From Lanius collurio (taxonomy: Eukaryota; Chordata; Aves; Passeriformes; Laniidae): a stretch of DNA of 64,000 nucleotides. The number at the start of each line of letters is the position of its first letter. The first letter of the stretch is position 1. The translations under genes and the position numbers were made by a program. A model generated the notes under the pieces. It ran no database searches and was not told the DNA's origin. It saw only the letters and a list, made by a program, of their open reading frames with translations. Shown piece by piece: positions 42,108-53,136 of the stretch. The stretch is from the NCBI GenBank assembly GCA_020086605.1, contig JACBWW010000049.1:1506523-1570522 (forward strand), read 5' to 3'.

Positions 42108-44793
42108 ATGTCTCTATTTTGATACTTGGAAAACTATTAATTATTGATTTGGGGTGCCTTGTCTTTCAGACAACTTGAATTGTTCACATGCACTGAAAAA
42201 ATGATTAGAGAGTAAGGGGGTAGAAGATCTGTATCTGAGAGCTGATAACACCAAGGCAGGTGTAGGATAGAGGGAAGGAAAGAGAAATGATCTTATGTAT
42301 CACAGAAGCCTTTCTGCTGGCTACATACCTCCAATTTTATAATGAACAAAGTCCAGACAAAAACTCGTGTCCCCAGACATATCCACTCAAAATTTCCAGC
42401 ACTGGCACTTTTCCCAAACAGGAAATCCATGAAAAAATCATACCAATTTTTGGTGGAATCAGGTGGATTTCTTGAATCTTGAGCTAAATTAAGGGGGTGC
42501 TGAAGCCAGGAGCAGATTTTTTCATGGAGTCCAGGAAAGGCTTCTAAATGTGACAACTTTTTCTAAACAACTTGTGCAGCATCTGGAGCTGTCACCTTGT
42601 CATGCAGAAGGGTTGCAAGGACAAACCTGTGCAGAACAGCACAAGCATCTGCTGGAATGGTTTATGAGTGCACAGCCTTGAGTAGAGGTGAGGAAAAGTG
42701 ATTTTATCCTTTCAGAGCCTTGGCTGTAGCAATTTCAAGGGGACTGTTGCTTTTCTAAAACAAAAAAAAACAAAAACAATTCCCTTCCACTGCTTTTTAA
42801 GTCAATCCAGTGTTTCTTCATTCTGTTTATTCTGGTAGCTACAAAAAGCTGTAAACTTTCAGCTCTTGTGCTTGGAGTTTTGTTATGTTTTCTTGTCATA
42901 CAGAAATTAATCTCCTCTTGATGTTTTTCCTTGCTTTCAAAAGCTTATTAAAAATAACAAGGAACAAATTGGGTGAAAAAATGAACAGTTGATGAATCAT
43001 CCTTTTCTTTGTCAATCTGAGAAGACTGAACCAAACTAACCTTTTTAGGCTTTTGGGCAGGAAGGGCAGAGAACTTTGTCTTGTCTGCAGCTTTTGGGCA
43101 TCTCCTTGCAAGGTGTACACTTTATACATCTTAGAGACTGGTTCTTTGGAAGGACTCCTGGAAAGCTTAAAGTGTTTGGAAAGTTCATGGACTTCTAAAG
43201 AGAATGCAACTGCAGCTAATTGAAGCTTTACTGAAACCAGAAACACAACCTCAAATGGAAAATAATTCTGCCATTTTGCATAGATGATGATAATGCCTTG
43301 AGCTAAATATGATATTCATGGGGTTCACCAAACCCTAGGCAAGATTATGTGACCAAGCCATCACCATGACAGAACAAAACATCTCTCCAAAGACATAATT
43401 AGACTGTTCACAGATTTGGCCAACAAATGGTAAAAAGCAGAGTCAGTAAAATTCTTGGAAGGGAATATAGCTTGAAAGAGATAATGTGCCAGGGAGAGCA
43501 GTCACACCTTCCCCTTGCCTCCAGGAAGTCCTTTCTGGAAAATTCTAGAGTAGATTTCCAACACTGGGTATTTTTTCCTAGATATTTTAAGTACTGAAGC
43601 AGTTATCGGTGTTGCCATCAGAATTTTTATTATGTTTGTCTGAATACTGCTCAGGATAATTCCTGAGACTCTCTGCATCCCTGTGCAGCTGAGATTCAGC
43701 ATTTTCAAAGTGGATCATGTTATGTGGGCACTATCAGAGCAATGGAATGGGCTGAACAGTTTCAAAGCAAAGGAAAGAAACCTCTGCACGTGTTCAGTAA
43801 CAAGCTAAAAGTTACTTAACTTCTCAAGTAGCAATTTAAATAATTAACTAATTAAGCCCCAAAGCTGTGAGGAGTGTTTTATTTGGATTGCAGGGAAAGG
43901 CATAATTTGCCCGACAGCCAATTGGCTGTTCCATTATGTTCCTAATCCCAACTATTTCCTCTCTTTACATCACTTGCCTTTGTGATTATAGATGAGATTA
44001 CTGAGATGTTTGTATAACTTAGGACTCCCCTCAAAACTTAATGTATATAAAAGAACCTTTAGGGGAAGGCAGTAAAACTACTGAAAAAACCAAACCCATC
44101 AGTCACACCATTACAGCCTGCAATATTTCTTCCTGCAGAGCCTGTTTGTACTATGGAGGTAAAATCATGTAAAAGAAACATGAAAATCCTAATCCAAAGT
44201 CATTGGAATGGACTTCAAATTAGATTCAAAGGCTTTCTGTGGGACTTAATTCACTGTTATCTTCCTAGGAAGAGTTCAAGCCTGAAAACTCCAAAGGAAA
44301 TACACAGAAACTCTTGTGGGTTTTGCATTTTGTTTTTAAGAAGATTAACTTATACCCCTATCTGGCACTCTGGCCCCCAGCTTCAACCAGGCCCAGGTCC
44401 AACATCAACTCCCTGCATCTCACTTTACTCCCTCACTTTTCCAAAACCAGAGTCCTCTTCAGTCATACAAACACTTCCCTACTCACCCATCTCCAGCTGC
44501 ATCTCTCCACTGCATCTGATTGTCCTGGCATGGTCTGGATCCCACTGTGGAGCAGTGTGAAGTTGCCAACAACTCCTGCATTGGAGAGGATGACCAGATT
44601 TGAAAGACCCCTGTGCTGGCACTTGCTCCACAGCACACACCAGGTGGGATCTCTCACACATGATGTGTATAAGCATTTATGTCACTTATTTCACATATTG
44701 CTTGGCTGCAGAAAGGTGTGCCAAGTTCATGGATCCCTAATTAATAATTTATGGCTTTTAAGGTACCATTTGGGTCTTAAAATGTAGTCATGC
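42108..44793. other. Unique noncoding DNA with a perfect CCAAT palindrome
   Basis: It contains a 16-bp palindrome at 43914-43929 (see findings) and an AT-rich lead-in (TTAAATAATTAACTAATTAA) near 43834-43853. The overlapping plus-strand frames of 135 and 157 codons at 44153-44787 sit in pyrimidine-rich DNA and have no recognisable domain. Confidence 0.5.
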
Positions 44794-45044
44794 AATCACA
44801 GAATGGTTTGGGTTAGAAAGGACCTTAAAGATCATCTTGTTCTACCCTCATTTTGATGGGCAGGGACACCTTCCACTATCCCAGGTTGCTCCAAGCCCCA
44901 TCCAACCTGACCTTGAGCATTTCCAGGAATGGGGCAGCCACAGCTTCTCTGGGCAACCTGTGCCAACACCTCACCAGCCTCATAGTCAAGATTTTCTTCC
45001 CAATATCTGATCTAACTGTACCCTCCCTCACCTAAAAGCCATTA
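44794..45044 (-). mobile_element. CR1 LINE 3' end (antisense), well preserved
   Basis: AATCACAGAATGGTTTGGGT, TAGAAAGGACCTTAAAGATC, GATGGGCAGGGACACCTTCC, ACTATCCCAGGTTGCTCCAA, GCCCCATCCAACCTGACCTT, GGCAGCCACAGCTTCTCTGG and GCAACCTGTGCCAACACCTC, then CCAATATCTGATCTAACTGT. It is closest to the remembered consensus of all antisense copies here, hence probably among the younger ones. It is 251 bases long. Confidence 0.93.
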
Positions 45045-45303
45045 ATGATCTCAGGCTCTCCCCATTAAAGTAATCAGCCACACTTAGGTCCTCTTCCCTC
45101 CCTGCCTGAGGAGGAGTAAGCTGAAGTTAACCCTGGTTCACTAAGTACCAAGCCAAGCTCATCAATGAAAGATCCACCTCAGAAAAGGAGAATCACATCC
45201 CCAGCCATGCCCACCCTCTGAGTTATCCACATCATATCAAAGTCTTGGCAACAACACTACTCATCACAGACCTTGTGTGTTTTTCTCTGCTTGTTTTCCC
45301 CAG

Positions 45304-45466
45304 GATAAGGCTGCTCATGGCACAATATGAGAGCACACAAGAGAACAGAGTTATCTGGGAAGCATTTGCTTTTTTGGGGCTTTACAATGACATTCCTAGC
45401 AAAACCCCTTCCAATGAGCTCCTGCTCTGCAAGCCTTGTGCCCCACTCCGTGAGCTGGCAGCGTGA
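45304..45466 (+). CDS. Candidate terminal coding exon (unidentified, weak)
   Basis: A strong 3' splice site ends at 45303: TTTTTCTCTGCTTGTTTTCC then CCAG. The following frame (first whole codon at 45305) reads IRLLMAQYESTQENRVIWEA, then FAFLGLYNDIPSKTPSNELL, then LCKPCAPLRELAA, with a TGA at 45464-45466. Composition is balanced and globular-looking rather than repeat-like, and the split codon implies a phase-2 boundary. I do not recognise the protein, no upstream exon is identified, and no clear poly-A signal was found close by. It could equally be a chance frame or an exon of a long noncoding RNA. Confidence 0.15.
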
Positions 45467-46187
45467 TGGAGAGCTCCCATTACCAGGCCTAGCATGGGGA
45501 GGGGATTGCTTTTCTCCATCCAGGCCCAGGAGCAGCTTTTCCTCGTGATATATTGGTGGGAATGCCAACAAATGCAACACCGTCGTGCTCCAACGGGGAG
45601 GAGTGTGTGTATTCAAAGAGTAAAAACTGTGCAAGTGAATCATCTCTTACTGCTCCATTCGGCTTCTCCAGGGCAGCTTCCTGGTTCTTAACCAGCAAAG
45701 CCTCCCTGGTAATGCTGATTTTCTCTCTGCTGTTCCAGATGTGCTAATGTCATTTATCCAGCTGGGGCCGAGACAAAAAATGCTGAATGTTCCCCCCCTC
45801 TGCATGCCACACCTCCATCTCCTCCACATGTTTATATCTTGAGATACTTTCTCAAACTAAGAATAGGACTATGGGGAGGAGAGGAGGAGAGAAATGGTCA
45901 CTATCCTTGAAATGGGAACTGGACAAAACCACATCTCCTCTGTTCCCAGCCAAAGGAATTTTTCAGCAGTTGTCATTATTTTTGTTCTTGTGTGATGCTT
46001 CACAGGGGTGGAAGCTGTTTCTCTTCATCCATTTCGTCCATGTTGGCATCCACCATGGAGGAGGTTGCTAGCTAGATCTGGTGTCACATTTTTTATTTAA
46101 TAGGACTGGGAGGATCAGGAAAATATTCTGTCTCCACCATCCACAGTTTGTGGTTTCATGCACTGCATGGTTACTGCATTATTCATG

Positions 46188-46249
46188 TAACAGTAATAAT
46201 AACAATAACAGTAATAATAAAATAATAATAATAATGACAACAACAACAG
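46188..46249 (+). repeat. Imperfect (AAT)n/(AAC)n microsatellite
   Basis: TAACAGTAATAATAACAATA, then ACAGTAATAATAAAATAATA, then ATAATAATGACAACAACAAC. It is a trinucleotide tract of about 62 bases mixing AAT and AAC units. Confidence 0.9.
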
Positions 46250-49200
46250 ACTTTCTATAGTTCCCCTAGTACTATTCAAAGAGGTTTTGTGATCTTAAAT
46301 TTAGTGTATAGGGAACCTGAGGTGGTAAACCACACTTTCTTGGTTGTACCATGGAAAAGCTAAATTCCAGACCTCTGCAGATTGGTCCAGTTTATAATCC
46401 ACCAATTCCTACAGCATCTTCTGGAGAAACAGCTGTAACTGGATGGTTTTGGTAGTGCTTTTTTGATATAAACATCCATTCTTTAGGAAAGCTGATACAC
46501 TTTAGGCCAAGGTGTTGATCTATACTGGCTTAGCATAAAAAATAAAGGACAAGTGAAAAGGAGTGAAAATGTGATTTTTTTCTTCCCACTGGGACACAGT
46601 GTCCCATATATACAGGACAGTGGATATTGTGGTAAGGCAGGTGCCCAACTGGCTTTGGAGAGCATCTATGCAATGCTCTTCATACTGGCTGATCCTCTTC
46701 TAATCCATTCATTTGATCATTGCCCTCATTAAACTGGCAAAGTGGGTTGTTTGGAAAATTTCCCATTTACAATTGTCTCCTTTCAGGTTTTTCAGATTGA
46801 TTAAGTCTTGCTTGTTGTCAGTAACTCTATCTCACACTCTCCTGACAGCGTGAAACAGGATAATCATGTCCTGACATGCCTTACAGCCATACTAAGTCTT
46901 TCTCTACTTCCAATTTCTTTCATATTATTTACCTGAATATTAAGGATCTTTGCCTGGGAGCTGACAGATGAAGAACCTTATCTGTGTCCCATTAGCTAAG
47001 GTGATTACATTTGCTGCTTCAACTATTTAAAGCTGTTTTACAGCTTGTGGTGAATGCAATGTAATCAGCAGAGGCTAATAGGAAACTTGAATTGAGTGTC
47101 CCACTTTGTCCAGGTTGCAGGGAATGGACTGAATGATGCCCAAAAACTCCTTTACTTGGAGTGCAGGCTGTAGTCAGAGGTGCAGGATGCACTAAGACTT
47201 GGGCATGTAAAGCTGCACTATCTCAGACTGAAGCAGCTGTGGTGTGGGGAATCTTGCTAGTTAAAACTCATCATAAATTACAGACTCTGAAGGTGCCTTA
47301 ATTAGTGTGGAAAGATCTTCTTGAAGCTGTGGCCAACTCTCTGTTTGCACATTGAGGAGCAAGAGGGGCCGGGGACTCCAAGGCCTTCTTAGGGTGAGAG
47401 CTCCCTATGACTTTGTTTCCACCCTAATACAGACTCCACTTTGCCTCCCCAGCTGGAGAACTGTCTTGGAAGTTCAGCCATGCCAAAGTGGGATGTTGGT
47501 AGGGACAAAGGGATGTACTTTAGTGGGGAGCACTGGGGAACAGAGTGGGAAGAGGATGCTGAGGCAAGTGGGGACAAAGAAGTGAGGAGCAGGCTCAGCC
47601 AAGGCTGCAGCCCACAAGTGTAATAATTAACAAAGAATTTAGGACATAAATGACTACAGTGGTGAGAAAAAACAGCTTACTTCCCAGTCCCATACAGGAA
47701 GGAGTCAAGTGGGAAGATCATTTAGGTCTTACCTGTCATATTCCAGGTCAACAAGTGATCCAGAGCTGTCCTTTCTCCAGTTCCCCATTCCCTTTCTTCT
47801 CTTTGGACTGAGGCCATTCGTTTCCAGCCCTGTACAGTACCCAAATTTCAACAAATGCCAAAGTTAGGTCTCACAACTGCTGTGGTATCTCACTGGAAAA
47901 TTGGAATGAACTCCTCAGATTGTTCCCCCAGGGATCTGCCAGAGCCAAGGTCCCTGGGGAGGAAGACAAAGACAAAACTTTGGAGCTTGTTGCTTGTGTT
48001 CTGCAGGTAGAATGGAGACAGCCCAGTGGATTTCACAGATTTCAGGAACTGCAAGAGCATTGAAGAATGCAGGGCCAGAGAGATCTCTCTGGGATTCCCC
48101 TGAAAGTGCATTGCCTAAAGATAAATTCTTTTTTCTCTTTTACCCACTGAGATCAGACAGGTACTTCTCTGTCTCTTTATCATGCTAGCCTGGTTTTACA
48201 CCCTTCTGTCTTCTTAAATAAAATATGGTCCTGCCCCTATTAAAGGCCTTGCAGACTCTGGATTTATTGTGTTGTCACAATGATCAACAATAGCAACCAG
48301 GTTTAGAAAAAATATTTTGAAAGGATATTTAGTGAGTTTGTTGATATCTATCAGCTGGGACCAGCAACACGCCTGCACGTTGCACCAAGAGTAAAAAAGC
48401 TGCAAACTGTTTTCTTTTTAACTACCTGCACATCATCTGAGCAGTGTTGCAGCAGGCAAGAATCATGGAAAAAAACCCCATCCATGGCACAGATAATTTA
48501 ACAGGGTACAGGAGGAAGGACAAGGAAAGGAGAAAAGGAACAAAGAGAAAGAAGGAATAGTGGGGGAATGGGGAGAACAGCAGGGTTATACAAGTCCTTT
48601 CAGTACTTAAGTAGCTGGAAGCTTGTTCAGTGTTGCAGGAGGGGGCCTTGCCCATCTCCCTCTACCCCTCCTGGACATCCCACCTGTCCATCCCACCTTT
48701 GCTGATGGTCAAGGCCTCCAGCTGAGCTGTCCCACCCCAGCTGCCCCATTTCATGCACAGCCTCCAGCTTCTTGTGAGGGTGAGTTTCTGTTTCTCTTGG
48801 AACACTGGGCTGTGAAGGAACTTTGCTGGGACAGGAGCATCTGTTTGTTCCAGCTGCCTCTGCTGCACGAGCACAACCTGTGCTGGGAAGGAGGCAGCGA
48901 ACATCTGGGAGGAGCTGAAGGTGTCACGGCTCTTTGCTCAGCAAATGCCAGTCAAACATCCAAGATAATCAACAGGGAGAAACAATTAGGCCCCAGTGAT
49001 AGCCATTGTTCTGGACATGCATTTGTATCTCATCAGGTCAGTGTTTTCTCCTTCTCTTGGCACTCCAGCACTGGCTCTGCTCTCCCAGAGTATTTCTAGG
49101 CACAGACTCACCTGGAAGTTGTAGAGATCACAGGTGCCTGAGGCTCCTGGGGCTGGTTTTGGCATCAAAGGTATTGTCATTGCTTACATATGTTTGTTAC

Positions 49201-50590
49201 TCCTTTTATTCACAACTTCTTTATAATTATCTCTATTTTTGCCCCTTCACTGGGATTTTCCAGCTCTCTGGAGATAGGCCTTGGTTAAACATCTCCCTTC
49301 AGCTCAGAAGCCTCTGTATCATGTCCATTGCTCAATCAGGCTGCAAACAATAATTGTTTTGGTTCTTTACCACCTTTCAGACCACATGGGCATTACCTGT
49401 CAGGAGCCTCATCTGCCCGAGTGACTCTGCACAGAGAGATATTTGATAGGCAATAATTTCACAGTTATTCAGAATTCATACTGTCATTGTGCAAAGACAA
49501 ATTTCTCCCATCTCATCATAAAAACAATTCAGTTTAAATCTGACTGGATGGGTTTAGAGTAGATGGATTAGGTCCTGCAGTGAAACTGGACAGGAAGACA
49601 ACTCAGTTACCAGATTAACTGCCTTTCTCTTCTAAATAGAACCAAATACACCCATACAAAGTAGGAGAGGCATTATTAGAAATCTTCTATTTTTATGGAT
49701 AGGAATGAATTTTTATGGAGCTGATAATGCAGATAGAACACACAATTGGTCTAGTCAAAATGAAAGATGAATACAAATTGCAAATCAGCTCCTGAGCTAT
49801 AAAAATTGGTGTAACCTTCTCAGCAATAACTGATTGTTTAGGAGGCTCAAATAGAGTCACAGTGATGTTTCTTCCAGCCTTATTAAGCATCACAGTTGTC
49901 ATATTAAACCAATGATATATGAGTATTTGCTTATTGTAATGAGTTCTGGAGACAGTAGCTGGAGCAGCAATACAAAAAACCTCAGGCTGAAGATTTTGGA
50001 TATCTTTTTCTCACTCCCTGAGGGAAATATTTTTCTCTTTTATTTCACTAACATCAAAGACTGCCTCAAACCCTGATACAGGCAGAACTCCTGAAGCTAA
50101 ATCTCTGGGATCTAATGCCCCTTCCCCCCTCAGTGGACTGTAAATATAACTCCAGATGCATCTGCTGTTCTTCTGTATTTTCACTTCCCTGGGAGCAATG
50201 GGAAATTAATATTCCTTTGTATATGATAGGCTAGAGGATCCCAAATCGCTTTCCAAGCTTTAGCAAAACTCTCCTGGGAAATAAATTTGGAGGTGTTAGC
50301 AGCCGTGTTGTTCGGCAGTCAGATCCTTTCAGCAGGGTGAACTTTGGAGGAATTTAGAGCAGAGTGAAATGGGGCAGCCCCAGGCTCAACTAAGGGAGGT
50401 TCAAAGGGAGAAAAAAAAAAGACATGTGCTGTTGAAGAAAGCTTGGAGAAACCTTTAGGGAGGAGAGGCAGCCAGGTGATGTTTGGTTATCTGGTATTGA
50501 TGTCGCCCTGATTTTTAGAAATCTTTTAGCCTTCTGATGTTTTCATTCTAGTTGCACACTTTCCCACACATTTTCTGTAAACAACTCAGT

Positions 50591-50788
50591 TGTTTTGCAT
50601 TCCTTCGTAGAGGTGGAGAAAGTTGATGGATTGGTAACTTGTCCAGTGTCATTGGAGAGGTGGCCCTTTCACCCTCCAATCCACTGTCACTTTTGTAAAA
50701 CTATAAGTAGTGGAGTCAGAAAATAAACTTCTTCTTTTTTCTCACCTTCAGCTGTGGCGTTCACGCGTGTGTGCTCTCGTGTCCTACA
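50591..50788 (+). mobile_element. Compact avian LTR (or LTR 3' part)
   Basis: The segment runs from TGTTTTGCATTCC to CTCGTGTCCTACA, about 198 bases. It contains GTAGAGGTGGAGAAAGTTGA, TTGGTAACTTGTCCAGTGTC, CACCCTCCAATCCACTGTCA (with a CCAAT box), a TATAAG box at 50702-50707 and AATAAA at 50722-50727, then a T-rich stretch and GCTGTGGCGTTCACGCGTGT. The tight TATA and AATAAA spacing and the CpG-containing tail are LTR-like, and I recognise the sequence as an avian ERV type. The left end is uncertain. The word CAGT occurs at 50587-50590 and at 50787-50790, but the second copy overlaps the terminal CA, so a duplication is not claimed. Confidence 0.55.
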
Positions 50789-52534
50789 GTGACATATTTA
50801 TGTGTTTTGTCAGCTCTGGAGAAAGTCCACTTGCAGGTAGCAGCACACTAAGGAGATGCTTTGGTGTCCTCACAGGCAGATTGAAGGGTTTTGTGGCTAT
50901 GGCAGGAGCTGTGGCAGTGACATCTCTGGTAGCCTTCCATTTATGTATTGCTGTATTCCAGCAGCTCTGCTAAAAGGAATCAGGATGGGAGGCACACTGA
51001 GCATCCCCTGCCTGGTGCTTGAGCTAATGGTGGGAGAATCAAAAAGGCTGTAAATTTCTTCATGAAATTTAGCTCCATCATTTCTTGTTCTGCCACCCAC
51101 AGACACATGTAAAAGTTTATCTTCTCCTTTGTAAGAACATTGTTAAGGCTTCCCCATAAGTCTTTCTCCTCTGGCTAAATCACTCCAGCACTTTCTCTCC
51201 TTCTTACAGACCATGCACACCACACTGATGATCATTACTGCCCCTGGGAACACTCCCATTGGCCCAACCATCTTCCTTGAAGGCTGATATGAAAACCAGA
51301 CATGGGATGCACTGGGGACAGACAGGAGACTGACTTCCATTGTCTTGCAGGCTGTTGCCCAGCTGATACAACCATTGTATCATATATGCTCGACTTGTTC
51401 ACCCTATATGGTGTAAATATTGGCTTGCTCTGCTCTGGAAAGGAAGTTGAAGTCAAACTGAATTATCAGCATTTCCTTGTTTCTCCCTTTTTCCTCTTTG
51501 ACAGCCAGGCACTTTTTGTTCTTCCCTAATATTCTGGATTCACATCATTACAGGAGATATTTAAGCCCTATCTCGTGCTCAAGACAAATCCCTTTTGCCT
51601 CAAAATGCATTCCACCTGCACAGGCGAAGACAAGGGGAGCTAATTCAAGTTGTAGACTCAAACATAATCTGGCCTTCCTTTTCCAGTGCTTGTCTTGGCA
51701 GCTAAGACCACTTTTACAGAGCTGTCATATGTCATTATTAGAAGAGTTGCAGCCATGAGCTGAATTAAAGCTTTGCAAAGCTGGTACATTTATTCCATAT
51801 ATTTTGCAGATGGGGTCTTTGTCCTCAGGGAGATAAGTGATTGCCAGGATTATATAGGCTTCATCTATACCGTGTTTGGGATTTGTCCAAGGCACAGATC
51901 AGGGTCCCCAGGCCATGTGGCAGAAGCTGCTTTATGTCTGCGCTGTTCAAGTATCAGCAGTCTTTGGAGCTCAAGGTGTGTCATCACAGGAGACTTTCAG
52001 AGCTCTTCCTGCTGTTTTTCATGCCTGGAGAACATGCAGCTGCTCCCAACCCACTGGGGAAAACTTGAGGATTGCTGGAACAGTCTCAGAAGGCAAAAAT
52101 GGCCCGAGGAAGCAACATCTTGTGCAGCTTGAGTGCACGCTGCATGTAAAATATGGATTTCAGCATGAGATGTTTTCTAGTCTGTGTCACTCAATTCCAA
52201 CCAGGAAAGGAATAATTTCACATTGGAGTCAAAACTGGGTTGAGCTAACATACACACAGTTACAGTCATGCTAAATGAGGCAGTATTCATGCTGCATTAA
52301 ATAGGATAACAAACTTCCTCTGAGTGGAGAAGGGAGAGTGGGACACTCTTCCCTTCTCCAATGCCCCCAGATCCTACAGGCATTTCAGGGGTGTCTGGAG
52401 TAGTTAAACTTGTCACGGTGGAACAGTGGCCTGCTGTCAGATAAACACTCAGACAGGCACTGCCAGGATGTCAGGGGGCTGTCAGAGGACATCAGGAGTT
52501 TCTCTCTGAAGTCACTCCCAGTTAGGTACTAATG
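50789..52534. other. Noncoding DNA with a strong hairpin
   Basis: No retroviral primer-binding site or gene follows the compact LTR. A 15-bp-stem hairpin lies at 52325-52360 (see findings). The overlapping plus frames at 51773-52274 have no recognised domain. Confidence 0.5.
52325..52360 (+). repeat. Near-perfect inverted repeat (hairpin)
   Basis: GGAGAAGGGAGAGT (52326-52339) pairs with ACTC (52345-52348) and TCCCTTCTCC (52350-52359), leaving one bulged T (52349) and a 5-base loop GGGAC. T325 and A360 extend the stem to 15 pairs. Confidence 0.85.
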
Positions 52535-52618
52535 GGGATGGTCCTGAGCAAGGCCAGGAGCTGGACTTGATGGTCCTTGTGGGTCCATTCCAACCCAAAA
52601 TGTTCTGTGACTCTGTGA
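52535..52618 (+). mobile_element. CR1 LINE 3' tail (sense)
   Basis: GTCCTGAGCAAGGCCAGGAG, CTGGACTTGATGGTCCTTGT, GGGTCCATTCCAACCCAAAA and TGTTCTGTGACTCTGTGA. The terminal octamer-like repeats (TTCTGTGA, CTCTGTGA) are intact, so this is a true CR1 3' end of about 84 bases. Confidence 0.88.
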
Positions 52619-52620
52619 CC

Positions 52621-52780
52621 TGCAGGTTGAGGGAGGGGATTCTGTCCCTCTGCCCCACCCAGGTGAGACCCCACCGGCAGAGCTGCCTCCCTCCCTGGAG
52701 TCCCCAACATCAGAAGGATGTGGAGTCCAGAGGAGGCCAAGAAGATGCTCCAAGGGTTGGAGTCCCTCTGCTCTGCAGCC
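52621..52780 (+). mobile_element. Second CR1 fragment (sense), runs into the gap
   Basis: GAGGGAGGGGATTCTGTCCC, CCAGGTGAGACCCCACCGGC, GGAGTCCCCAACATCAGAAG, GATGTGGAGTCCAGAGGAGG, CCAAGAAGATGCTCCAAGGG and TTGGAGTCCCTCTGCTCTGC match the part of CR1 that lies upstream of its 3' untranslated end (GTGAGACCCCACCTGGAG..., GAGGAGGCCACGAAGATGCTC). It begins two bases after the preceding CR1 terminus, head to tail, and disappears into Ns. The remaining 3' part is presumably inside the gap. Confidence 0.85.
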
Positions 52781-53136
52781 NNNNNNNNNNNNNNNNNNNN
52801 NNNNNNNNNNNNNNNNNNNNNNNNNNNNNNNNNNNNNNNNNNNNNNNNNNNNNNNNNNNNNNNNNNNNNNNNNNNNNNNNNNNNNNNNNNNNNNNNNNNN
52901 NNNNNNNNNNNNNNNNNNNNNNNNNNNNNNNNNNNNNNNNNNNNNNNNNNNNNNNNNNNNNNNNNNNNNNNNNNNNNNNNNNNNNNNNNNNNNNNNNNNN
53001 NNNNNNNNNNNNNNNNNNNNNNNNNNNNNNNNNNNNNNNNNNNNNNNNNNNNNNNNNNNNNNNNNNNNNNNNNNNNNNNNNNNNNNNNNNNNNNNNNNNN
53101 NNNNNNNNNNNNNNNNNNNNNNNNNNNNNNNNNNNN
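52781..53136. other. Assembly gap (356 N)
   Basis: The left edge is inside a sense CR1. The right edge starts AGGCCAGGGACAGC, and no CR1 3' terminus is seen there. The repeat is the likely cause of the gap. Confidence 0.99.

Larger units (their letters stand above)
45045..50590. other. Mostly unique noncoding DNA
   Basis: It includes a candidate exon (45304-45466) and an AAT/AAC microsatellite (46188-46249), both listed separately. No CR1 or LTR is recognised in these 5.5 kb. The 158-codon plus frame at 48623-49099 lies in GC-richer DNA (Leu, Pro, Cys and His rich) without domain features and is considered chance. Confidence 0.45.

Noticed and set aside
48623..49099. 158-codon plus-strand frame as a gene
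   Set aside because: Its composition (Leu, Pro, His and Cys rich) reflects local base content, a minus frame of 80 codons overlaps it, and no domain, signal peptide or splice context is evident.
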